Program-made: the position numbers and the translations under genes
Notes under the pieces: model-generated
What the model saw: only the letters and a program-made list of their open reading frames with translations
Databases searched by the model: none
What the model was told of the DNA's origin: nothing
In this document: in pieces, positions 8,244-15,586 of the stretch
Layout: every line of letters starts with the position of its first letter
Numbering within the stretch: position 1 is the stretch's first letter
From: an uncultured Eubacteriales bacterium
Lineage (GTDB): Bacteria; Bacillota; Clostridia; Peptostreptococcales; Anaerovoracaceae
DNA length: 64,000 bases
Direction of reading: 5' to 3'
Assembly (NCBI GenBank): GCA_902774265.1
Contig: CACYHR010000006.1
Span: 22,482-86,481 of the forward strand

Positions 8244-9017
8244 ATGGGTTTGACAGTTAATCAGGTACTTGTTATATGCCTCATCCTGGTGCTGATCGCA
8301 TTTGTCGTTGTCGTTGCAAGACTCGTCAGTCCGACGCTTGAACTGATAGCTAAACTCAAAAAACTCAGTGAAGACGCTCAGAATGCAGTTGACAGTTCGA
8401 TGAACATAGTCGACATGACGGGGAACAGCATTATAGAAGCAGCCAATGCAGTAGTTGAGGATACATCACCTATAATCAAGACAACAACAGCTGCAGCAGC
8501 CGGAGTGCTGGGACTTAATACAGTGACCGCAATCGTACGCGGTGTTACGGGCAGGAGTCTGATCCTTTCGACTATAGCTAACAGAAGAGCCGCCAGACAG
8601 GCCCGCAAGGAGCTCAGGACATCGACACAGCTGCTCAAGCAGGTAAATAAGCAGGCAAAGTTAGAGCAAAAGGCAATAAAGAATGCCAGAGTGACGGCTA
8701 TCAAGGCCCGCAAAGCCGAGGAAAAGGCTGTAAAGCGCGTGGATCGCAAGCTGGTAAGAGCAAGAAGAAAGGCGGAGCTCAAAGGGATCAAAGCCGAAGA
8801 GAAAGACAGGCTGAAAGCGATCAGAGCTGCAAAAAAAGCCGCTGCCTACAGAAAGAAAGCGGCACAGCAGGCGACAGAAAGACTTAAGAAATCCGAGAGA
8901 GTCGCAAAGGGAAAAGCTGCCGCAAAATTGACGAAAAAAATCGTAACAGCAGCTGCCGCAAAAGCAGTAGATAAAGTTTTCGGCATTGACGGCAGTGAGG
9001 ATGACAGCTTTGATTAA
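8244..9017 (+). CDS. Membrane-anchored, Lys/Ala-rich helical protein
   Basis: A 257-residue protein. Residues ~6-27 form one membrane helix (VLVICLILVLIAFVVVVARLV); residues ~30-110 resemble the small protein just upstream (SEDAQNAVDSSMNIVDMTGNSI). From about 115 to 245 it becomes extremely rich in Lys, Arg and Ala and is predicted to be one long basic helix, like a histone H1-type tail, before an acidic end (GSEDDSFD). A basic cytosolic tail of this type could bind nucleic acid, acidic lipids or wall polymers; this is only inference. AAGGAGGG precedes the ATG. Confidence 0.65.
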   Translation: MGLTVNQVLVICLILVLIAFVVVVARLVSPTLELIAKLKKLSEDAQNAVDSSMNIVDMTGNSIIEAANAVVEDTSPIIKTTTAAAAGVLGLNTVTAIVRGVTGRSLILSTIANRRAARQARKELRTSTQLLKQVNKQAKLEQKAIKNARVTAIKARKAEEKAVKRVDRKLVRARRKAELKGIKAEEKDRLKAIRAAKKAAAYRKKAAQQATERLKKSERVAKGKAAAKLTKKIVTAAAAKAVDKVFGIDGSEDDSFD

Positions 9018-9063
9018 AAAGCCGTACAGGAAGCATAATACAGACAGCAAAACAGATAATCGG

Positions 9064-9097
9064 AGTTCAGCACGCGGATATATCCGCATACTGAGCT
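9064..9097. repeat. Hairpin between the helical protein gene and murA
   Basis: AGTTCAGCACGCGGAT (9064-9079) can pair with ATCCGCATACTGAGCT (9082-9097), 13 of 16 positions perfectly and the rest mostly as G-U. The centre GCGGATATATCCGC is a perfect palindrome. No T-tract follows, so it is not a standard terminator; an operator or RNA-stability stem is possible. Confidence 0.5.
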
Positions 9098-9129
9098 GTA
9101 AACTAAAATAGATTTTCAGGAGATATTTA

Positions 9130-10404
9130 ATGGCAAAAATACTTGTCAACAACAGCGGACCTCTTCACGGAGAGGTCGTAATAAGCGGCGCAAAGAATTC
9201 GGTTCTGCCGCTTCTGGCCGCGACATTGCTTACTGAGGAGACCTGTATAATAGAGGATACTCCGGATCTGGTAGATGTAGCGGTGATGAAAAAGATGCTG
9301 ACGAACTACGGGGCACAGATAGATGATTCCGAACCGGGTGTCATCAGAGTTTCTGTACCTGAAATCATTTCCTGCGAGGGAGATGCCGATCTCGTTCAGG
9401 AAATGAGGGCGTCGGTTTTCACTATGGGACCGCTTCTCGCAAGAGCAGGCAAAGTCATAATGCCTATGCCGGGAGGATGCACCATAGGCAAGAGACCTAT
9501 CGATCTGCATCTCAAGGGCTTCAGAGCACTCGGAGCAGAGGTTGTTGAGGACCATGAAAATGAAAAGGTCATAGTTTCCGTAGGTGAAAAGGGCCTTACG
9601 GGTGATGTGATATATCTGGATTTCCCGAGTGTCGGAGCAACCGAGAATATACTCATGGCAGCGACTCTTGCAAACGGAACGACTATCATAGAGAATGCGG
9701 CAAAGGAACCTGAGATCATCGATCTTGCCAATCTGCTGAACAAGATGGGTGCAAGAATAAAGTATGCCGGTACTGACATGATCAGGATCGAGGGTGTGGA
9801 CAGGCTTACAGGCTGTATACATGCCGTTATTCCTGACAGGATCGAGACGGGAACATTCATGCTTGCAGCTGCTATCACAAGAGGGGATATACTTGTAAAG
9901 AATGCGCTGCCGGGGCATGTCAGACCTATCATAGCTAAACTCAAGGAGTGCAATGTGGGCGTAGATGTCACTCCGGAAGGCATTTATGTTGATGCCCGTG
10001 ACAGGGAACTCATCGCTACAGACATAAAGACTCTGCCGTATCCTGGATTTCCTACGGACATACAATCGCCGTTCATGGCATTTCTGACAACTGTAAAAGG
10101 TCAGAGCAAGGTACGTGAGACCGTATTTGAAAACAGGTTTATGCATGTTGTCGAACTCAACAGAATGGGTGCCGATATTTCAACGGAAAACCGTGAGGCG
10201 ATCGTCCCGGGCGGAAAGAAACTCAGAGGTGCGAAGGTCAGAGCTACCGATCTGAGAGCAGGCGCGGCAATGGTCCTTGCAGGTCTTGTCGCAAAAGGTA
10301 CTACAGAGGTCAGTGAAATACATCATATAGAGAGAGGCTATGAGAATTTTGTAAATAAATTCAAAGGCCTCGGAGCAGATATAATGAAGATAGAACACGA
10401 TTGA
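9130..10404 (+). CDS. murA: UDP-N-acetylglucosamine 1-carboxyvinyltransferase
   Basis: MurA transfers enolpyruvate from phosphoenolpyruvate to UDP-GlcNAc, the first committed step of peptidoglycan synthesis, in the cytosol. The protein has 424 residues, the normal length. The N-terminal SGAKNSVLPLLAA segment carries the conserved Lys-Asn pair. The catalytic Cys is present at residue 117 in PMPGGCTIGKRPIDLH, so the usual fosfomycin target residue is retained. Late motifs such as PYPGFPTDIQSPF and RMGADI are also typical. The start has CAGGAG about 8 bases upstream. Bacillota often carry two murA paralogues; which this is cannot be said from the window. Confidence 0.95.
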   Translation: MAKILVNNSGPLHGEVVISGAKNSVLPLLAATLLTEETCIIEDTPDLVDVAVMKKMLTNYGAQIDDSEPGVIRVSVPEIISCEGDADLVQEMRASVFTMGPLLARAGKVIMPMPGGCTIGKRPIDLHLKGFRALGAEVVEDHENEKVIVSVGEKGLTGDVIYLDFPSVGATENILMAATLANGTTIIENAAKEPEIIDLANLLNKMGARIKYAGTDMIRIEGVDRLTGCIHAVIPDRIETGTFMLAAAITRGDILVKNALPGHVRPIIAKLKECNVGVDVTPEGIYVDARDRELIATDIKTLPYPGFPTDIQSPFMAFLTTVKGQSKVRETVFENRFMHVVELNRMGADISTENREAIVPGGKKLRGAKVRATDLRAGAAMVLAGLVAKGTTEVSEIHHIERGYENFVNKFKGLGADIMKIEHD

Positions 10405-10431
10405 TTCTGATGATTCACAGGAGGTAGGACA

Positions 10432-12345
10432 ATGGCTGATATCCAGTATCTCAGAGTATCTCAGGCTTCTGGCTGAAAAATATCCGAATCGCAGAGCTGC
10501 AAGAACAGAGATAATCAATCTCAGGGCGATCCTGGCTCTGCCAAAGGCGACTGAATTCTTTCTCAGCGACATACACGGAGAGTATGATGCGTTCCAGTAT
10601 TTCGTAAGATCCGGCTCCGGAATGATAAGGATGAGGATCGATGAATTATTCGGCAATCTGCTGACTGTAAAGGAATGTGATGATATTGCTTCACTTATAT
10701 ACAATCCGCAGGCAGAGATAGCCAGACGCAAAAAGAGTGAAGTCGATTTCGACGCATGGTGCAAGGTAGCTATCAGAAGACTGATTGCTATCTGCCGTGT
10801 CGTTTCCAACAAGTATACGAGATCCAAGGTAAAGAAACGTCTTCCTAAGGCTTCGTCATATATCATGGATGAGCTTCTCTTTGCTGATGATGTACCTGAC
10901 AGACACAAGTATTACGATGAGATCATCGATACTCTCATCGAATACGGAGCTGCAGAGGTGTTCATGTCGGATCTGACTGAGACTATCAGCAATGTGCAAA
11001 ATCCCACATGATCATGGACTATCTGATGGCCAATCAGGGCGTGGATATACAGTGGGGCAATCACGATGTGCTCTGGATGGGTGCAGCCTGCGGCAACAGA
11101 TGCTGCATTTCCACCATAATCAGGATCAATGTCAGATATAACAATTTCGACATGCTCGAGGTAGGATACGGATTCAATCTGAGACCGCTGGCATCGCTTG
11201 CGGAGAAGATATACGGTGATGATCCGTGCGAATTCTTCAAGCCGAATCTGCTCGAAGTCAACAAATACGACCCTATCCCGCCTGAACTTGCAGCAAAAAT
11301 GCACAAGATGATCTCGATCATACAGTTCAAGATCGAGGGGCAGGAAATACTCAGACATCCTGAATACAGGCTCGATAAGAGGAATCTGCTGCTCAATATC
11401 GACTTTGAAAAAGGCACCGTCATGGTGGACGGCAGGGAATATCCGATGAGAGATATGAATCTCCCGACTATCGATCCGAAGGATCCGCTGAAACTGAGCG
11501 AGGAGGAAGAAGAAGTCATGGTGGCTCTCGAATCCTCTATAATCAATTCAGAGAAGCTTCAGAAACATATCGATTATCTGTTTTCACACGGTGCCCTGTA
11601 CAAGGTGATGAACGGAAATCTTTTCTATCACGGTTGCATACAGCTGGATGAGAACGGAGAATTCAAGACCATCACTATAGACGACGGCAAATACAAGGGA
11701 GCTGCCTATATTCGAAAACTCGATGAGATGATCCGTGAAGCCAGGTTCAATCCGCGTGACGGCATGTCATCTGCCGATGCGGCGTCTATCATGTGGTATC
11801 TATGGCTGTCAGAGGATTCGCCTCTGTTCGGAAAGGATAAGATGACGACCTTCGAAAGGTATTTTATCGAAGACAAGGCGACTCACAAGGAAAACAAGGT
11901 GCCTTACTACAGGCTGATGGATAAAGAGGAAATGGCGGACAAGATACTGGAGGATTTCGGTCTTGATCCGAAAAAAGGAAAGATCCTCAACGGTCATGTG
12001 CCTGTCAAGCTTAAAGACGGCGAAAAGCCTGTAAAAGCAGGCGGCAAGCTCTATGTTATAGACGGAGGAATATCAAAGGCTTATCATAAGACGACCGGAA
12101 TAGCAGGCTATACTGCGATTATGACGTCAAAACACATGTATCTGGCCGAGCATAAGCCGTATGAACCTCTTAATGAGGACGGTACACAGGTATTCCACAG
12201 ACCGGTCATGCATCTTGAGGATACTGTTCCGGAGAGAATAAGGATCAGGGATACGGACACGGGAGTAGAGCTGCGCGAGCAGATAGCCAATCTTGAAGAG
12301 CTTCTTTATGCATTTAAGAGCGGCAGCATCAAGGAAATATATTGA
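10432..12345 (+). pseudogene. fbp: Class III fructose-1,6-bisphosphatase, broken by a duplication and a deletion
   Basis: Joined across frames, the product is a class III FBPase, which removes phosphate from fructose-1,6-bisphosphate in gluconeogenesis. Two lesions are seen. First, a 10-base unit AGTATCTCAG is duplicated in tandem (10445-10454, 10455-10464), shifting the frame just after the start; removing one copy restores MADIQYLRLLAEKYP. Second, near 10992-11005 the frame changes again and about 45-55 bases seem to be missing: homology runs from the helix before the second metal motif straight to HMIMDYL. The metallophosphoesterase motif DIHGEYD is present (around 10578-10598) and GNHD is present (around 11058), but the expected GDxxDRGP between them is absent. 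The remaining 445 codons (11008-12345) are intact and family-like. GAGGTAG precedes the original ATG. The enzyme cannot be active as read. Confidence 0.85.
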
Positions 12346-12385
12346 TACTGTAGACTGATACAAATCGGAAAGGCGGAAAAATAAA

Positions 12386-12475
12386 ATGCTTTCAAGAATA
12401 CTGGGAGGCGTACTGTTAGGAATGTGCATATGGTATATACTGCTTTTGTACAAGAATAACAGGAACAGACTGTAG
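12386..12475 (+). CDS. Possible 29-residue membrane peptide
   Basis: A short frame starting ATG at 12386 with AAAGGCGG about 10 bases upstream and ending TAG at 12475. The product is a basic start (MLSR), a hydrophobic helix (ILGGVLLGMCIWYILLLY) and a basic tail (KNNRNRL). It sits between the broken fbp and the PrsW-like gene, whose ribosome site AGGAG begins right after its stop. The layout is that of a small membrane peptide, but a frame this short can arise by chance; no family is recognised. Confidence 0.4.
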   Translation: MLSRILGGVLLGMCIWYILLLYKNNRNRL

Positions 12476-12486
12476 GAGAATAACTG

Positions 12487-13221
12487 ATGGCTAATCATCT
12501 GATGGAGCTTGCGGTAATACCGGGCTTACTCATAATAATTTACGTTTACGGAAAAGATAAAGTAGAGAAAGAACCTAAGGGACTGATCATAAAGCTGATG
12601 TTTTTCGGCGTTCTTTCCTGCATCGCGGCCGGTTATATCGAAGCCTTTGAGGATTCGCTGCTTCCGGAATATCCGGCGGGAAGTCTTGAATTCGCCCTTC
12701 AGACATCATTCCTCGAAGCAGCGCTTGTCGAGGAACTGGTAAAATACACTGCGCTCAGGACCGGTTCATGGAAACATCCTTCGTTCAACTACAGATTTGA
12801 CGGGATTGTTTACGGTGTATCCGCGGCAGTGGGTTTTGCCATATACGAGAATATTATGTATGTAGCTTCCTATGGATTCGAGACTGCGGTCGTAAGGGCG
12901 TTTACTGCAGTTCCGCTGCATGCGTTCTGCGGTGTCTTTATGGGAGTGTTCTACTCGTATGCCAAAAAATCAGATATACTGGGGCAGAACGGCAAAAGGA
13001 GATTATTTACATTCCTGTCGCTTATCGTACCTATGCTGATCCACGGTACATATGACACTCTGGCATTCCTGAATACAGAGGAATCGACATTTATGCTGCT
13101 CGGACTGGTAGTTATACTCTATATTACTGCGATCAGTACTATCAAAAGGCTTTCGAAGGCTGACTTTGAAGCGGGATTTTATCCGAAAGCCCGTTTCATA
13201 GAGTATGATACGGATCTATAG
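12487..13221 (+). CDS. PrsW family intramembrane metalloprotease
   Basis: A 244-residue multi-spanning membrane protein. The family motifs are present: EELVK (residues ~81-85, the EExxK motif), FDGIVYGVSAAVGFAIYEN in the next helices, and histidine motifs PLHAFCGVFMG and IHGTYD in later helices, which together form the proposed metal site. In Bacillus subtilis PrsW cleaves the anti-sigma factor RsiW; the substrate here is unknown and no anti-sigma gene is near. AGGAG 8 bases before ATG sets the start. It probably belongs to a transcript with the short peptide upstream. Confidence 0.88.
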   Translation: MANHLMELAVIPGLLIIIYVYGKDKVEKEPKGLIIKLMFFGVLSCIAAGYIEAFEDSLLPEYPAGSLEFALQTSFLEAALVEELVKYTALRTGSWKHPSFNYRFDGIVYGVSAAVGFAIYENIMYVASYGFETAVVRAFTAVPLHAFCGVFMGVFYSYAKKSDILGQNGKRRLFTFLSLIVPMLIHGTYDTLAFLNTEESTFMLLGLVVILYITAISTIKRLSKADFEAGFYPKARFIEYDTDL

Positions 13222-13258
13222 AGCAAGAGGTACTGCATGATAAGAGGCGCGGCTTGAT

Positions 13259-13603
13259 ATGCACGAATTAAGCATAGTATTTCATGTAATAAAGCAAATC
13301 GAAGAACTGTCTGAAGAGAACAGTCTTACTGAAGTCAGATCAGTCACTCTTCAGCTCGGAGAGGTGACAGGTGCTATCCATGAGGATCTCAGAGACTGCT
13401 GGGACTGGGCGGTAAAAAGGACAGATATAATGAAGGAATGCGAGCTCGAGATCGAGGTCGTCCCGGCTCTTACTTACTGCGAGGACTGTGATAAGACATA
13501 TCCGACCTTACAGTTCGGGAAGACATGCCCGCACTGCGGTTCGGGCAATACATATCTTGTGCAGGGCCGGGAAATGATGATCAAGGAGATAACGGCCTGC
13601 TGA
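13259..13603 (+). CDS. hypA: Hydrogenase/urease nickel-insertion metallochaperone HypA
   Basis: HypA delivers nickel to [NiFe]-hydrogenase (and in some species urease) together with HypB. The 114-residue protein starts with the nickel-binding MHE (His2) and has the zinc site C74-x2-C77...C90-x2-C93 (CEDCDKTYPTLQFGKTCPHC). Length and motifs match the family. No hypB, hypC-F or hydrogenase structural gene is in the window, so it is isolated from its usual partners. It lies 38 bases after the PrsW-like gene and 37 bases before glgB. Confidence 0.92.
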   Translation: MHELSIVFHVIKQIEELSEENSLTEVRSVTLQLGEVTGAIHEDLRDCWDWAVKRTDIMKECELEIEVVPALTYCEDCDKTYPTLQFGKTCPHCGSGNTYLVQGREMMIKEITAC

Positions 13604-13639
13604 AAGAGCAGCATAAAACAACAGGAAGAATCATTAATA

Positions 13640-15565
13640 ATGGCAAAGAAAAATAAGATAAGCAAAATCTACTGTGAGCTTAATGATGAACTCACATATC
13701 TGTATAATACGGGCAAACTGTATTATGCATACCGCAGCTTCGGAGCGCATATTGCGGACGGGGGCGTTCGCTTCACGGTCTGGGCCCCTGATGTAAATGC
13801 GGTCAGAGTAAGCGGTGATTTCAATGAATGGGATCCGTCTGATGACAGATACAGACTGGAGGAATCGGGAACATCCGGAGTATATACCGGATTTATCGAA
13901 GGTATCGGGGAAGGAGCTCTGTACAAATATGATATAGAGCTGAGAGACGGCAGACATATCCTCAAAGCCGATCCGTTCGCATTCGGCTCGGAACTCAGAC
14001 CGGGCACCGCTTCGGCCGTTGCTGATACAAACTACAGATGGCATGATTCAAAGTGGATCAAAGCACGCGAAAAAGCTGTAACATTTAATGCACCGATGAA
14101 TATTTACGAGGTGCATCCGGGATCGTGGAAAAGGCATCCTGCATCGGAGGAGGATGAGGACGGCTTCTATACATATGAAGATCTGGCGGAAACGCTGGTT
14201 CCGTATGTCAAAGAGATGGGATATACTCATGTCGAGCTCATGCCTGTAATGGAACATCCGCTTGATGCTTCATGGGGATATCAGGTGACCGGCTATTATG
14301 CTCCGACGGCAAGATACGGCAAGCCTTCCGGCTTAAAGCATCTTATAGATGAGTTCCATAGGGCCGGGATAGGAGTAATACTCGACTGGGTACCGGGACA
14401 CTTCTGTCCTGATGAGCAGGGGCTCGCCTCTTTCAACGGCGGCTACCTCTACGAGTGTGAAAAGCACCCGGACTGGGGCACATATAAATTCGATTTTGCA
14501 AGACCTCAGGTACGCAGCTTCCTTATTTCCAACGCAATGTACTGGTTCAGCGAGTTTCATGCGGACGGAATCAGGGTTGACGGAGTCAGCAGCATGCTGT
14601 ATCTCAATTTCGGCGTAAGCGATCCTGCAAAGCGCAAATTCAATAAATTCGGTGAAGAGGGTAATCTCGATGCAATAGCTTTTCTCAGAGAACTGAACGA
14701 AACGGTGGGCAGAGAGATAAAAGGGGTATTCACTGTGGCAGAGGAGAGCACCGCGTGGCCTCTTGTGACGAGACCGCCTGAGGACGGAGGACTCGGATTC
14801 CACTACAAGTGGAATATGGGCTGGATGAACGATACTCTCGAATATATGAAACAGGATTATCCTTTCAGGAAATATCACCACAATAAACTGACATTTTCGA
14901 TGACATATGCATACAGCGAGAACTACATTCTGCCGCTTTCTCATGATGAGGTGGTTCACGGCAAGGCTTCGCTGATAGGCAGGATGCCCGGAGATCAGTG
15001 GAGACAGTTTGCCGGTATCAGGCTGCTCAGCCTGTATCAGATGACCCATCCCGGCAAAAAGCTCAATTTCATGGGTTACGAGAATGCGCAGTTCATCGAG
15101 TGGAGAGAGTATGAAGAACTGCAATGGTTCCTGCTGGATTACGAGAATCACCGGAAATACCATGATTATATAAAAGCGCTCAATCATTTATACAGTGAGC
15201 ACCCGGCGCTGTGGGCAAACGACAGCGACTGGGAAGGGTTCAGATGGGTAGATGCCGATAACAGTGAACAGGGCATATATTCCTACCTGAGACTGAACAA
15301 AGATAAAAACGGAGACAGCGACAGTGATGAAACATTGCTGGTCGTTCTCAATACGGATGTACAGGCCTACGAGGAATTCACCATAGGGGTTCCTGAAAAG
15401 GGATTCTATAAGGAGATATTCAACACGGATTCGGGCGAGTTTGCCGGGAGCGGCGTTGTGAACACGCGTCAGGTCAGGGCAAGGAAAGAACCTGCGCACG
15501 GCATGCCTTACTCTATCACAGTAAGGATACCTGCACTCGGCGGCTGTATATTCAGAAAGAAGTAA
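13640..15565 (+). CDS. glgB: 1,4-alpha-glucan branching enzyme
   Basis: GlgB cuts alpha-1,4 chains and rejoins them as alpha-1,6 branches in glycogen. The 641-residue protein has an N-terminal CBM48 domain (residues ~35-120, VRVSGDFNEWDP) and a GH13 barrel with the four conserved regions: DWVPGHF (~249), GIRVDGV with the nucleophile Asp (~314), TVAEES with the acid/base Glu (~368) and LSHDEVVHG (~433). The C-terminal beta domain is complete. The ribosome site is only moderate (AGGAAG about 13 bases upstream). It begins a glycogen gene series that runs to 25.3 kb. Confidence 0.95.
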   Translation: MAKKNKISKIYCELNDELTYLYNTGKLYYAYRSFGAHIADGGVRFTVWAPDVNAVRVSGDFNEWDPSDDRYRLEESGTSGVYTGFIEGIGEGALYKYDIELRDGRHILKADPFAFGSELRPGTASAVADTNYRWHDSKWIKAREKAVTFNAPMNIYEVHPGSWKRHPASEEDEDGFYTYEDLAETLVPYVKEMGYTHVELMPVMEHPLDASWGYQVTGYYAPTARYGKPSGLKHLIDEFHRAGIGVILDWVPGHFCPDEQGLASFNGGYLYECEKHPDWGTYKFDFARPQVRSFLISNAMYWFSEFHADGIRVDGVSSMLYLNFGVSDPAKRKFNKFGEEGNLDAIAFLRELNETVGREIKGVFTVAEESTAWPLVTRPPEDGGLGFHYKWNMGWMNDTLEYMKQDYPFRKYHHNKLTFSMTYAYSENYILPLSHDEVVHGKASLIGRMPGDQWRQFAGIRLLSLYQMTHPGKKLNFMGYENAQFIEWREYEELQWFLLDYENHRKYHDYIKALNHLYSEHPALWANDSDWEGFRWVDADNSEQGIYSYLRLNKDKNGDSDSDETLLVVLNTDVQAYEEFTIGVPEKGFYKEIFNTDSGEFAGSGVVNTRQVRARKEPAHGMPYSITVRIPALGGCIFRKK

Positions 15566-15586
15566 CTTATAACAGAAGGGGATTAT

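Noticed and set aside
10432-12345. Programmed frameshifting in fbp
   Set aside because: There is no slippery heptamer or downstream stem at either break, one break is an exact 10-bp duplication and the other removes essential metal-binding residues, so mutation explains it better.
14412-14618. Alternative plus-strand frame inside glgB
   Set aside because: It lies entirely within the intact glgB reading frame and has no start signal of its own.
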